A DNA stretch of 64,000 nucleotides from assembly GCF_018417475.1 (NCBI RefSeq), contig NZ_CP054856.1, positions 744,001 through 808,000 on the forward strand, in the 5' to 3' direction. This stretch comes from Novosphingobium decolorationis (GTDB lineage: Bacteria > Pseudomonadota > Alphaproteobacteria > Sphingomonadales > Sphingomonadaceae). The notes beneath the pieces are model-generated. The model worked only from the letters and a program-made list of their open reading frames with translations, had not been told where the DNA came from and searched no databases. Made by a program: the position numbers and the translations under genes. Shown here one piece after another: positions 1 through 8,084 of the stretch (position 1 is the first letter of the stretch; every line of letters begins with the position of its first letter).

Positions 1-237
1 GTCCTTGGCATCGTGCCCCCCGACATCGAGATCCGCCCCAACCCCGCCGAGGTCGCCAAGTGGTTCGAGGCCCCGGTCGACTTCGTGCTCGATCCCGCCA
101 ACCAGAAGGCCAGAAGCCTGGAATGGGAAGGCGCAACGCGCGAATATGTCGAGATCATGTGGGAGGGGCACCGCATCTGGGGCGTCACCGGCGCCATCAT
201 TACCAACCTGACGCATAGGCTGAACTGGCATGACTGA
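1..237 (+). CDS. NUDIX hydrolase, CoA pyrophosphatase-like (3' end only)
   Basis: The reading frame is open from base 1 and ends at TGA 235-237, so this is the C-terminal 78 residues of a gene that starts before the window. The segment VLGIVPPDIEIRPNPAEVA followed by the closing WGVTGAIITNL resembles the end of the NUDIX CoA pyrophosphatase (YeaB/NudL) family, which hydrolyses CoA and its oxidised forms. The NUDIX box itself lies outside the window, so the family call rests on the tail alone. It overlaps the next gene by 8 bases, consistent with one transcript, and NUDIX-CCA enzyme neighbours are common in sphingomonads (recalled, not checked). Confidence 0.7.
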   Translation, partial: VLGIVPPDIEIRPNPAEVAKWFEAPVDFVLDPANQKARSLEWEGATREYVEIMWEGHRIWGVTGAIITNLTHRLNWHD

Positions 238-1405
238 ACGGCTTTGCGCCGAGTGGATGGGCCGCGCGGATCTCGCCGATCTGGTCGCGGCACTGGGCAA
301 GGGCTGCGCGCGCTACGTCGGCGGCGCGGTGCGCGATACGTTGCTGGGCCTTGCCGTCAAGGACATCGACATGGCCACCACGCTGCGCCCCGAAGAGGTC
401 ATGCAGCGCCTTGAGGATGCCGGGATCCGGCGCGTACCCACCGGCATCGAACACGGCACCGTCACGGCGGTCCTGCCCGGCGGCCCGGTCGAGATCACCA
501 CGCTGCGCCACGACGTATCGACCGATGGGCGCCGCGCCACGGTCGCCTTCGCGCAGGATTGGCACGAGGACGCCGCGCGCCGCGATTTCACCATCAACGC
601 CCTCTACGCCGATCCCGCTGACGGCACGATCTACGACTATTTCGAGGGCCAGACGGACCTCGCCACGCGCACTGTGCGCTTTATCGGCGATGCCCGTCAG
701 CGCATCCGCGAGGATCACTTGCGCATCTTGCGCTACTTCCGCTTCCAGGCCCGGTTCGGCAGCCAGCCCGCCGACGAAGACGCCGAGAGCGCCTGCCGCG
801 AACTCGCCGCGACACTCAAAGGTCTTTCGCGTGAGCGGGTGGGCATGGAGACGATGAACCTCCTCGGCCTCCCCGACCCCGCCCCGACCATCGCGCGCAT
901 GAAGGCGCTGGGCGTTCTCGACGTGATCCTGCCCGAAGCCCGCCCCGAAGCGCTCACCGCCCTTATCGCCTGCGAGCAACGCCAGGACATCGCGCCCGAT
1001 GCGGTTCGCCGCCTTGCCGCCCTGCTCCCGGCCGATGTTGCTCTTGCCGAACAGATCGCCTCGCGCTTCCGGCTTTCGGGCGCGCAGAAGAAGCGCCTCG
1101 CGCTTGCCGCGGCGCGCGAGGATATTCCCGGTGCGCCGCGGGCCCTCGCGTTCCGACTGGGCATGGACCAGGCGCTCGACCGCCTGCTCATCGCAGGGGC
1201 CGATGTCACCCCCCTCAAGGACTGGACCATCCCCGCCTTCCCGCTCAAAGGCGGCCAGATCGTCGCGCGCGGTGTCGGCGCAGGTCCCGAGGTCGCACGT
1301 GTCCTGCGCACCGTCGAAGCCCTGTGGATCGCGGAAGGATTCCCGGATAGCCCGCGCGTAGAGCAGCTGCTCGACGATGTGATCGCACAGCAAGGCCCCG
1401 CGTGA
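230..1405 (+). CDS. cca: CCA tRNA nucleotidyltransferase
   Basis: This 391-residue protein adds or repairs the 3' CCA end of tRNAs in the cytoplasm. It has the class II nucleotidyltransferase signatures in order: GGAVRD at 31-36, DIDMAT at 45-50 with the two metal-binding aspartates D45 and D47, RRDFTINAL at 117-125, and the RIREDHLRILRYFRF helix at 158-172 that precedes the helical tRNA-binding region. The length fits the short alphaproteobacterial form without a C-terminal HD domain. The start ATG at 230 overlaps the upstream NUDIX gene, and the stop overlaps the next start by four bases, so the three genes are probably translationally coupled. The encoded tRNA-Phe in this window already carries CCA, so repair is a likely role for that tRNA. 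Confidence 0.95.
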   Translation: MTERLCAEWMGRADLADLVAALGKGCARYVGGAVRDTLLGLAVKDIDMATTLRPEEVMQRLEDAGIRRVPTGIEHGTVTAVLPGGPVEITTLRHDVSTDGRRATVAFAQDWHEDAARRDFTINALYADPADGTIYDYFEGQTDLATRTVRFIGDARQRIREDHLRILRYFRFQARFGSQPADEDAESACRELAATLKGLSRERVGMETMNLLGLPDPAPTIARMKALGVLDVILPEARPEALTALIACEQRQDIAPDAVRRLAALLPADVALAEQIASRFRLSGAQKKRLALAAAREDIPGAPRALAFRLGMDQALDRLLIAGADVTPLKDWTIPAFPLKGGQIVARGVGAGPEVARVLRTVEALWIAEGFPDSPRVEQLLDDVIAQQGPA

Positions 1406-2025
1406 GCGCAGGTGACCTTGGTGCCACGCTGGAAGGCCAGCCGCTCCTCGCCTTGACGGTGGCCGCGATCGTGCTCGCCGTGGCCGCCCAGATGGTGAGC
1501 GCGCAGCGTCCGAGCCTTGGCACAGGGATGCGCAATGTCGCCTACCTCGGACTGCTTGTGGCAGGCCTGCTCACGGTGGTGCAGTTCGCAGGCAGTAACC
1601 GGACTTCGGACGCCGCGCTCTGGCTCGATCACACCCGCGAGGCCCGGATCGAAGGCGATGAGACCGTCATCGCGATGCGCGCGGACGGGCACTTCTGGGT
1701 CAAGGCGCAACTGAACGGCGAACCCGTCGACTTCATGATCGACACCGGCGCGACCTATACCACGGTCCCCCAAAGCGTCGCGCAGCGCACCGGCCTTGCC
1801 GCGAGCGAAGACGGTGAAGGGCGACTGCTCGACACCGCCAACGGCACCGTTGTCGCGCGCATGGGCCTGGCCCGCTCGCTGCGCCTGGGCACCATCGAGG
1901 CGAGCGACCTGCCGCTCGCCGTCCTGCCCGACACGCAGAACGACACCGCCGTCATCGGCATGAACCTGCTCTCACAGATGAAGAGCTGGCGCGTGGAAGG
2001 CGAGCGGCTGATCCTGACACCGTGA
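1402..2025 (+). CDS. Membrane-anchored clan AA aspartic protease (TIGR02281-like), copy 1
   Basis: The 207-residue product has two hydrophobic segments near the N-terminus (about 13-34 and 46-64) and then a soluble retropepsin-like domain with the catalytic DTGAT at 114-118. A single DTG per chain means it should act as a homodimer, as in retroviral-type proteases. A second glycine-rich segment near the end (VIGMNLLSQMKSWRVEG) is typical of the family. It starts with GTG at 1402, overlapping the cca stop by four bases. A paralogue with the same architecture lies 55 bases downstream. The substrate is unknown; the domain probably faces the periplasm, which is inference from the two membrane segments. 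Confidence 0.82.
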   Translation: MSAGDLGATLEGQPLLALTVAAIVLAVAAQMVSAQRPSLGTGMRNVAYLGLLVAGLLTVVQFAGSNRTSDAALWLDHTREARIEGDETVIAMRADGHFWVKAQLNGEPVDFMIDTGATYTTVPQSVAQRTGLAASEDGEGRLLDTANGTVVARMGLARSLRLGTIEASDLPLAVLPDTQNDTAVIGMNLLSQMKSWRVEGERLILTP

Positions 2026-2080
2026 GCACGGCCCGTCCCGGTCAGGAACCGGCAAGCTATCTGCGGGTAGTATAGGGACC

Positions 2081-2746
2081 ATGAACCTCGAAATTCCCGA
2101 CCAGCTCGATGAGCTTGCGACCTATCTCGCGGGCCAGCCGCTCCTTGCGCTCGCGCTGGGGGCGCTGCTGGTCACGATGATCGGAGGCCTGCTGCGCGGC
2201 CCGCTGCCGTTTCTGGGTGGCTTCGTGAAGGGCGTAGGCAACCTCGGCCTCGTCGCGGCCCTGCTTCTCACCATCGCGCAATTTGCCCGCCTCAACACCG
2301 GTTTCGACTTTGCCCTGCCCCAGGTCGGGATCGAACGCCAGAGCGTCGAGGGCAGCGAGACACGGGTCGCCATGGCCCCGGACGGGCACTTCTGGATCCG
2401 CGCCAGCATCAACGGTGTCGAGCGGGACTTCCTCGTCGACACCGGCGCGACCCTGACCGCCCTTGCTCCCGTGACGGCCGAGGCTGCGCAGATCGAGCCC
2501 TCGCCCGTCCCGCGCCGGATCGCAATGCGCACGGCCAATGGCACGGTGCCCGCCGAACTGGTCACGGTAGACGAACTGCGCTTCGGGAACATCGTCGCGC
2601 GCGATCTCGACGCGGTCGTTGCACCGGGCCTGGGAGAGCAGAACGTGATCGGGATGAACCTGCTCTCGCGCCTTGCCAGCTGGCGTGTTGAAGGACGCAC
2701 ACTGATCCTCGTGCCGAACCATCCCCAGCCGGTGGAAGAAGTCTAG
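2081..2746 (+). CDS. Membrane-anchored clan AA aspartic protease (TIGR02281-like), copy 2
   Basis: This 221-residue paralogue of the preceding gene has the same plan: hydrophobic segments at about 20-37 and 54-68, DTGAT at 120-124 and a closing VIGMNLLSRLASWRVEG nearly identical to copy 1. Shared segments such as DGHFW just before the catalytic loop indicate tandem duplication followed by divergence. The stop codon is TAG at 2744-2746. An insertion sequence begins exactly there, and the stop is kept because the element starts with G. The C-terminal tail (about ten residues after LILVP) is longer than in copy 1. Copies 1 and 2 could form homo- or heterodimers; the sequence does not decide this. 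Confidence 0.82.
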   Translation: MNLEIPDQLDELATYLAGQPLLALALGALLVTMIGGLLRGPLPFLGGFVKGVGNLGLVAALLLTIAQFARLNTGFDFALPQVGIERQSVEGSETRVAMAPDGHFWIRASINGVERDFLVDTGATLTALAPVTAEAAQIEPSPVPRRIAMRTANGTVPAELVTVDELRFGNIVARDLDAVVAPGLGEQNVIGMNLLSRLASWRVEGRTLILVPNHPQPVEEV

Positions 2747-3593
2747 GTTTCGTGGACAAAGCTTGACTGGGGACTCGGACCTTGATTCAAGGCTGGCTTT
2801 TGGAGGCGGCCTTGGGCGAACGGATCGGCGTTACGGACGAAGAGTGGGAAGTGATCGGGGCGCTGCTGCCGCCTGAACGGGGGCGAGGCTGCCGCCCGGC
2901 ACAGGATAACCGTCCCTATTTTGAAGGCATGATGTGGATCGCGCGAACCGGCGCGCAGTGGCGACACCTGCCGGACGAGTATGGCAAGTGGAACAGCGTC
3001 TTCCGGCGCTATCGACGATGGGTCACGACGGGCGTGTTCGATGCCATGCTCGAGACGCTGGCCGAGCTGGCAGGGCGCGATACCGCCGCCGACATGATCG
3101 ATAGCACTGTGGTCCGGGCACATCATTGTGCCGTCGGCATAAAAAGGGGACTCAACAAACCGAGGCGCTTGGTCGATCGCGCGGCGGCTTCACCACCAAG
3201 CTCCACGCCAGGTGCGATGCCAGAGGTCTCCCGCTCGGCTTCGTGCTGACACCGGGACAGGCGCACGATGTGCAGGGCTTCGCTCCGCTGTTCCGCATGA
3301 TAACCGATCGGATCGAGGCCTTCCTGGCTGATCGGGGATACGATGCCGATGCGATCCGCGAGGAAATCGAGGCCGCAGGCGCCGAGGCGGTGATCCCGGC
3401 CAAGGTCAACCGGCGCGACCCCGTCCCGCACGACCGCGCCAAATACAAATGGCGCAACCTGATCGAGCGCCTGTTCAACAAACTCAAGAACTGGCGGCGC
3501 GTTGCGACCCGATACGACAAAACCAAGGAATCCTACCTTGGCTTCGTCGCGCTCGCCTCAGTCAAACTCTGGATACCCTTTGTCCACGAAACC
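2746..3593 (+). mobile_element. IS5-family insertion sequence (IS427-like group), complete
   Basis: The element is 848 bp. Its ends are perfect 16-bp inverted repeats (GGTTTCGTGGACAAAG at 2746-2761 and its complement at 3578-3593). It is flanked by a TA duplication (2744-2745 and 3594-3595) within a CTAG target, as expected for IS427-like IS5 elements. It carries a DDE transposase split over two frames. The intact ends and uninterrupted frames suggest a recent, potentially active copy. It sits between the stop codon of the second aspartic protease and a REPIN-like repeat that begins 17 bases beyond its right end. Confidence 0.92.
2782..3249 (+). CDS. IS5-family transposase, orfA part (frame 1)
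   Basis: This is the N-terminal part of the transposase: helix-turn-helix/DUF4096-like region (VTDEEWEVIGALLPPE, GMMWIARTGAQWRHLP) followed by the first catalytic aspartate in MIDSTVVRAHH (about residues 103-113). Homology ends near the run of five A and four G at 3141-3149; after it the frame reads into unrelated sequence. A -1 slip on the AAA at 3142-3144 joins it to the second part at HK-KGTQQTEALGRS. The start shown is TTG at 2782; no strong ribosome binding site marks it. Confidence 0.85.
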   Translation: MIQGWLLEAALGERIGVTDEEWEVIGALLPPERGRGCRPAQDNRPYFEGMMWIARTGAQWRHLPDEYGKWNSVFRRYRRWVTTGVFDAMLETLAELAGRDTAADMIDSTVVRAHHCAVGIKRGLNKPRRLVDRAAASPPSSTPGAMPEVSRSASC

Positions 3594-3596
3594 TAG
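3126..3596 (+). CDS. IS5-family transposase, orfB part (frame 3)
   Basis: This frame carries the C-terminal part of the DDE transposase: GRSRGGFTTKLHA, LTPGQAHD, the second aspartate in LADRGYDADAIR, and the glutamate in WRNLIERLFNKLKNWRR. It is most likely made as a fusion with the upstream frame by -1 frameshifting at 3141-3149 rather than from its own start. The coordinates given are the open frame, and real homology begins at about 3141. The stop TAG at 3594-3596 is completed by the flanking TA duplication and the next genomic base. Confidence 0.85.
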   Translation: MCRRHKKGTQQTEALGRSRGGFTTKLHARCDARGLPLGFVLTPGQAHDVQGFAPLFRMITDRIEAFLADRGYDADAIREEIEAAGAEAVIPAKVNRRDPVPHDRAKYKWRNLIERLFNKLKNWRRVATRYDKTKESYLGFVALASVKLWIPFVHET

Positions 3597-3610
3597 TCGA
3601 AGGATTTATT

Positions 3611-3723
3611 CAAGGGGCCATCGCCCCTTGCCCCCGAAATGGGCGTCCTCACCTCTTTCAGCCAGCGCGGCGCGCCAGACGCGAGGTCGACAGTTTGGGG
3701 AGCCCGAGGGCGATGGCCCTCGG
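3611..3723. repeat. REPIN-like intergenic repeat, copy 1
   Basis: This 113-base unit is bounded by two hairpins. The left one has arms CAAGGGGC (3611-3618) and GCCCCTTG (3623-3630) around CATC. The right one has arms CCGAGGGC (3704-3711) and GCCCTCGG (3716-3723) around GATG. The right hairpin resembles the reverse complement of the left, so the unit looks like two palindromes in opposite orientation, the definition of a REPIN. A second copy of identical length lies at 32639-32751. It lies between genes converging from the left (protease/IS) and right (parC), where it may also act as a bidirectional terminator. Confidence 0.75.
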
Positions 3724-3741
3724 AATCACTTCCTTCGTTCT

Positions 3742-6030
3742 TCAGAACTTGTTGTCGCGCGGGAAGCCGTTGGGCGGAAGGCGTCCGGCCGCACCGCGTG
3801 CGACCTTCCACATGGCGATGTCCTTTTCGGTGCGCGTGCGTCCGGTGTCACCGCCCATCGTCCAGGAGAGCCCCTCTTCCAGCTTGAGCGTGGTCACGTC
3901 CGCCATGCCCCCGTCGCGGTAGCGCTGCAGCGTAACGCCCTGCCCCTTGGCCATGATCGGCAGTTCGTCGAGGTTGAAGACGACCAGCTTGCGGTTGTCT
4001 CCGACCACGGCGACGTGGTCGTGCTCGGCCGGGATCTCGCGCACCACGGCCAGCTTCACGCCCGGCTTGGTGCTCATCACCGCCTTGCCCTTGCGGGTTT
4101 CCGCCAGGATCTCGTCGGTCACCACGGCAAAGCCGCGACCCACATTGGAGGCGAGCAGGAGCTGCCCCTTGGGCTTGTGCGCGAGCGCCGCGACGATCTG
4201 CGCCTCGGCGTCGATGTCGACCATCGTGCGGATCGGTTCGCCAAATCCGCGCGCACCCGGCAGCTTGTCCCCGCCCAGCGTATAGAAGCGACCATTGTCC
4301 AGCGCGATCAGCAGCTTGTCGGTCGTCTGCGCGTGGAAGGCATAGGCCGGGCCGTCGCCTTCCTTGTACTTGAACTCGCTGTCCAGCGCGACGTGCCCCT
4401 TGGCCGCGCGGATCCAGCCGCGCTGCGAAAGGACCACCGTGATGGGCTCCTTCTCGATCATCGCGTCCATCGAGAATTCAACCGTAGGCCGCGCCTCGGC
4501 AATCGTGGTGCGGCGGCGGCCAAGCTCGGTATCCTCGGCGTAGTCCTTGCGCAGCGCCATCAGGTCGCGCTTGAGGCGCGTACGCTGGCGCGCCGGGCTT
4601 TCGAGCAGCTTGGTAAGCTCGTCCTGCTCCTTGAGCAGTTCCTCGTGCTCCTGGCGGAGTTCCATTTCCTCCAGTTTGCGCAAGGAGCGCAGACGCATGT
4701 TGAGAATCGCCTCGGCCTGCCGGTCGGTGAGATTGAACTCCGCCATCATCACCGGCTTGGGCTCATCCTCGGTCCGGATGATCTCGATGATCCGATCCAG
4801 GTTGAGGTAGGCGATGATGTAGCCTTCGACGAGTTCGAGGCGCGCGGCGATCTTGTCCAGCCGGTGCTGCGTGCGGCGCTGGAGAATGTCGATCTGGTTG
4901 ACGACCCACTGGCGCAGCAGGTCCTTCAGCCCGACGACGCCGGGCGTGCGCTGCGCGTCCAAGACGTTCAGGTTGAGCGAGAAGCGGCACTCCAGGTCGG
5001 TCAGCCGGTAGAGACTTTCCTTCAGGAGTTCCGGGTCCACGTTGCGGCTCTTGGGCACGAGGACGATGCGGATCTGCTCATCGCTTTCATCGCGCACGTC
5101 TTCCAGGATCGGCAGCTTCTTGTCCGCGATCAGCTGGGCGATCTGCTCGATCAGCTTGCCCTTGGCGAGCATGTAGGGAATTTCGGAAACGACGAGCTGC
5201 CATTGGCCGCCGCCCAGTTTCTCGATGCCGGTTTCCTCCCAGTTGCCCGCCTCGTCACGGCCATTGGAGAAGCGTCCGCGCATGCGGAAGGCGCCCTTGC
5301 CCGTCTCGTAGGCGTGGGAGATCGCCGCCGCGCTGTCGACGACCAGGCCGCCGGTTGCAAAGTCGGGCCCATGGAAGACTTCCATGAGCTGCTCATGCTC
5401 CACCTGCGGGTTCTCGATCAGGAGCATCGTCGCATCGATGATCTCGGCCGCGTTGTGGCTGGGGATCGAGGTCGCCATGCCCACCGCGATGCCCGTCGCC
5501 CCGTTGGCAAGCAGATTGGGGAAGAGCCCCGGGAAAATGTCCGGTTCGCTCTCTTCCCCGTTGTAGGTCGGGATGAAGTCGACAGTCCCTTCGTCGAGCC
5601 CGGCCATGAGCTGGATCGCGGTCTTGGTAAGGCGCGCCTCGGTGTAGCGGTAGGCTGCCGCGTTATCGCCGTCGATGTTGCCGAAGTTGCCCTGCCCCTG
5701 CACCAGCGGGTAGCGCAGCGAGAAGTCCTGCGCGAGGCGGACCATCGCATCGTAGACCGACGCATCGCCATGCGGGTGGTACTTGCCGATGACGTCGCCC
5801 ACGACGCGCGCGGACTTCTTGTAGGCGCTCGCCGGATCGAGCTTCAGCTGCCGCATCGCCCAGAGCAGGCGCCGGTGGACCGGCTTCAGGCCGTCGCGAA
5901 GGTCGGGCAGCGAACGCGCGGTGATCGTCGAGAGCGCGTAGACGAGGTAGCGCTCGGAAAGCGCGGCATCGAACGGCGCATCGACAATGGCGTCGAACGG
6001 ATCGGAACTGTCGTCGAGAGAAGTCACCAT
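3742..6030 (-). CDS. parC: DNA topoisomerase IV subunit A
   Basis: The 762-residue protein is the DNA-cleaving subunit that works with ParE to decatenate chromosomes. N-terminal landmarks are [13 protein letters not shown] (about 42-54), [19 protein letters not shown] (78-96) and the catalytic tyrosine Y129 in AYRYTEARL. The C-terminal domain has a shortened box ([12 protein letters not shown]) instead of the full GyrA-box, which with the length favours ParC over GyrA. The position equivalent to E. coli GyrA Ser83 is alanine (A90), a natural state reported for several alphaproteobacterial type II topoisomerases that lowers quinolone affinity. It is transcribed alone and is divergent from the DUF4349 lipoprotein gene. 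Confidence 0.95.
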   Translation of the reverse strand: MVTSLDDSSDPFDAIVDAPFDAALSERYLVYALSTITARSLPDLRDGLKPVHRRLLWAMRQLKLDPASAYKKSARVVGDVIGKYHPHGDASVYDAMVRLAQDFSLRYPLVQGQGNFGNIDGDNAAAYRYTEARLTKTAIQLMAGLDEGTVDFIPTYNGEESEPDIFPGLFPNLLANGATGIAVGMATSIPSHNAAEIIDATMLLIENPQVEHEQLMEVFHGPDFATGGLVVDSAAAISHAYETGKGAFRMRGRFSNGRDEAGNWEETGIEKLGGGQWQLVVSEIPYMLAKGKLIEQIAQLIADKKLPILEDVRDESDEQIRIVLVPKSRNVDPELLKESLYRLTDLECRFSLNLNVLDAQRTPGVVGLKDLLRQWVVNQIDILQRRTQHRLDKIAARLELVEGYIIAYLNLDRIIEIIRTEDEPKPVMMAEFNLTDRQAEAILNMRLRSLRKLEEMELRQEHEELLKEQDELTKLLESPARQRTRLKRDLMALRKDYAEDTELGRRRTTIAEARPTVEFSMDAMIEKEPITVVLSQRGWIRAAKGHVALDSEFKYKEGDGPAYAFHAQTTDKLLIALDNGRFYTLGGDKLPGARGFGEPIRTMVDIDAEAQIVAALAHKPKGQLLLASNVGRGFAVVTDEILAETRKGKAVMSTKPGVKLAVVREIPAEHDHVAVVGDNRKLVVFNLDELPIMAKGQGVTLQRYRDGGMADVTTLKLEEGLSWTMGGDTGRTRTEKDIAMWKVARGAAGRLPPNGFPRDNKF

Positions 6031-6138
6031 GATGGGCAGGAGCGTAGCAGCGCGGGGCCACTCTCCAAAGCGACAATTCGCCGTTTTCCGCAGGCTTGCG
6101 GCGCGCTACGCTATTCTACGAATCAGAGTGGAGAGAGA

Positions 6139-7008
6139 ATGCCCCATCCGACAAGGCCCGTGTGGCCGCTTGCGCCTGTTCTCGCTTCGTTTCTGCTGGT
6201 CGCTTGCGGCGAAGGCGGCAATTACGAAGCCGCTCCGAGCGGGGTGGAAAAGCTCACGACAGTAGACATTGGCGAAGAACCGCCAAAGGAAACGCCGGAG
6301 AGCGGTGAGATCCCCGTCTCGGTTCCGCGCATCGCCTACACCTACCGCTACCAGTACCGCCTGCCCGCCGAACACATCGCGCAGGTCCAGGCCCGGCAGG
6401 CCAGCCTGTGCGAGAAGCAGGGGCCACAGGTCTGCCGCGTCCTCTCCATGCAGAGCGACCTTGGCGAGAACGACTACGCCAGCGGCTCGCTGACACTGGC
6501 CGTCGCCGCGCCGCGCGCCCGTGCCTTCGGGCAGGAGCTGGCCGAACTGGTCAGCGGCCAGGGCGGCGACCAGATCGGCAGCGCGATCGAGGGCGAGGAT
6601 CTTTCCAAGCAAATCGTCGATACCGCCGCGCGCCTCAAGGCCCGCCGCCTGCTGCGCGACCGTCTGATGGAAGTCCTCGCCACCCGCAAGGGCTCGGTCG
6701 CCGAACTGGTCGAGGCCGAGCGCGGCGTGGCCAAGGTCAATGAGGAGATCGACCAGGCCGAGAGCTGGCTGGCGCAAATGCAGGGCCGGGTCGACTTCAG
6801 CGAGATGAACCTCTCCTACGCCGCGCGCACGCCGTCGAGCGGCGGCTTCCTTGGTCCCATACGCGAGGCAGTGCGCAATCTCGACACGATCCTGGGCACC
6901 GTGATCGGCGCGCTCATCATCCTGGGGGCCATCGGCATTCCGCTCGGCCTCGTGATCTGGGGGATCGTCTGGCTGGTGAGCCACCTGCGCCGTCGCCGAG
7001 GTAGCTGA
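6139..7008 (+). CDS. DUF4349-family lipoprotein
   Basis: This 289-residue protein starts at ATG 6139 behind a good GGAGAGAG site. It has a lipoprotein signal ending LLVACG with the lipidated cysteine at 23, so it is anchored in a membrane facing the periplasm. The middle contains the DUF4349 pattern, including a charged, coiled-coil-like stretch around residues 155-220 (RLKARRLLRDRLMEV, VEAERGVAKVNEEID). Near the C-terminus there is a strong transmembrane segment (about 252-280) followed by basic residues. Function is unknown for the family. It is divergent from parC and not obviously part of an operon. The open frame extends far upstream, but that part is antisense to parC and is not coding. 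Confidence 0.85.
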   Translation: MPHPTRPVWPLAPVLASFLLVACGEGGNYEAAPSGVEKLTTVDIGEEPPKETPESGEIPVSVPRIAYTYRYQYRLPAEHIAQVQARQASLCEKQGPQVCRVLSMQSDLGENDYASGSLTLAVAAPRARAFGQELAELVSGQGGDQIGSAIEGEDLSKQIVDTAARLKARRLLRDRLMEVLATRKGSVAELVEAERGVAKVNEEIDQAESWLAQMQGRVDFSEMNLSYAARTPSSGGFLGPIREAVRNLDTILGTVIGALIILGAIGIPLGLVIWGIVWLVSHLRRRRGS

Positions 7009-7130
7009 GCGGATCGACGCGGCATTCTCCAGTCCGTGGCCGAGGCGCGGCAGAAGGAGCCGGAACCGGGAACGGCACGCCTCGCGGCGGTGTTGAAGGA
7101 GGAAATGCCAACAAGAAAGGAGGTCACGAC

Positions 7131-7670
7131 ATGACCCAGCGCATCCTCATCCTCGCCACCGACGGTTTCGAGCCCTCCGAGCTCACCGGTCCGCGCGATG
7201 CCCTTCGTGATGCCGGAATGGACGTTCAGATCGCGAGCCCCGAGACCGGCGAAATCAGGGGCTGGAACCACACCGACTGGGGCGATCCGGTCAAGGTGGA
7301 TCTCGCGCTCGACGATGTGAAGGCAAGCGAGTTCGATGCTCTCGTCCTGCCCGGCGGTCAGATCAATCCGGACACCCTGCGCCTCAATTCCACGGCCGTG
7401 GAGCTGGTTCAGGCCTTCGTCCATTCGGGCAAGCCCGTTGGTGCCATCTGCCACGCGCCCTGGCTGCTGGTGGAAGCGGACGCGGTTCGCGGCAAGACCG
7501 TGACGGGCTGGCCCTCGATCCGCACCGACCTTGCCAATGCGGGGGCCAACGTTGTCGACCGCGAAGTGGCCGTCGATGGCAACATCATCACGAGCCGCAA
7601 GCCCGATGACATTCCGGCTTTCTCGAACGCCCTGATCGAGGCCATCCGGGTTCCCGCGCAGGCCGCCTGA
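7131..7670 (+). CDS. DJ-1/PfpI family protein (protease/deglycase-like)
   Basis: This is a 179-residue single-domain protein of the DJ-1/PfpI superfamily, similar to YhbO and PfpI. The nucleophile elbow GAICHAPWLL places the catalytic cysteine at 107 next to H108, and DGFEPSEL at 11-18 supplies the partner glutamate region. Members have been described as intracellular proteases, chaperones or glyoxalase/deglycase-like enzymes; which applies here cannot be told. A very strong ribosome binding site (AAAGGAGGT) precedes the ATG. It appears monocistronic: 122 bases follow the DUF4349 gene and a terminator closes it. Confidence 0.9.
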   Translation: MTQRILILATDGFEPSELTGPRDALRDAGMDVQIASPETGEIRGWNHTDWGDPVKVDLALDDVKASEFDALVLPGGQINPDTLRLNSTAVELVQAFVHSGKPVGAICHAPWLLVEADAVRGKTVTGWPSIRTDLANAGANVVDREVAVDGNIITSRKPDDIPAFSNALIEAIRVPAQAA

Positions 7671-7704
7671 CGAGAGCCGCTCCGATAATGCCCCGAAAAC
7701 CGCG

Positions 7705-7743
7705 CGGCCGCATCCCCGAACGGGTGCGGCCGTCGCTTTTCTT
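7705..7743. terminator. Bidirectional intrinsic terminator
   Basis: Arms CGGCCGCA (7705-7712) and TGCGGCCG (7725-7732) form a hairpin followed by a T-rich run. It lies between the converging DJ-1/PfpI gene and the ferredoxin gene. Confidence 0.75.
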
Positions 7744-7749
7744 TGCGGT

Positions 7750-8082
7750 TCAGCCGATCTGCATGTCGCGCGAAACGCCGGGAATACGCACCTCGATCCC
7801 GTCGAGATCCTCGGTCAGTTCGATCTGGCAGGAAAGGCGGCTGGTGCGCGCGACACCCGCCGCCAGATCGAGCATGTCCTCCTCGTCCATCGAGGCGGGC
7901 TCGACCTTGGCGAACCACTCATCCGACAAATAGACATGGCAGGTGGAACAGGCCATCTGCCCCTCGCACGTCCCTTCGAGCGGCATGCCCGCGGCCTGGG
8001 CCACTTCGAGCAGGCGCGTTCCCGGCTCGGCCTGTGCCGAAACCTTGTTCCCTTCGGTCGTGACGAATTGCACGTTTACCAA
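7750..8082 (-). CDS. [2Fe-2S] ferredoxin, adrenodoxin/ISC type
   Basis: This 110-residue ferredoxin has the cluster ligands C39, C45, C48 and C85 in the spacing C-x5-C-x2-C...C typical of vertebrate-type/ISC ferredoxins. Such proteins donate electrons to cytochromes P450 or to Fe-S cluster assembly. It is the last gene of a leftward run behind two cysteine desulfurase genes, only two bases after the nearer one, so a role in Fe-S assembly with them is the simplest reading. It could also serve a P450, as many sphingomonad ferredoxins do; no P450 is in the window. Confidence 0.9.
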   Translation of the reverse strand: MVNVQFVTTEGNKVSAQAEPGTRLLEVAQAAGMPLEGTCEGQMACSTCHVYLSDEWFAKVEPASMDEEDMLDLAAGVARTSRLSCQIELTEDLDGIEVRIPGVSRDMQIG

Positions 8083-8084
8083 TT

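Noticed and set aside
200..1393. Minus-strand frame of nearly 400 codons opposite cca
   Set aside because: It is a shadow of the CCA-adding enzyme, is low in complexity and has no family motif.
3502..6138. Very long plus-strand open frame running into the DUF4349 gene
   Set aside because: It lies antisense to parC, which has clear topoisomerase motifs on the minus strand. The frame is open because of GC-rich codon bias. The real gene starts at 6139 with a signal peptide and ribosome binding site.
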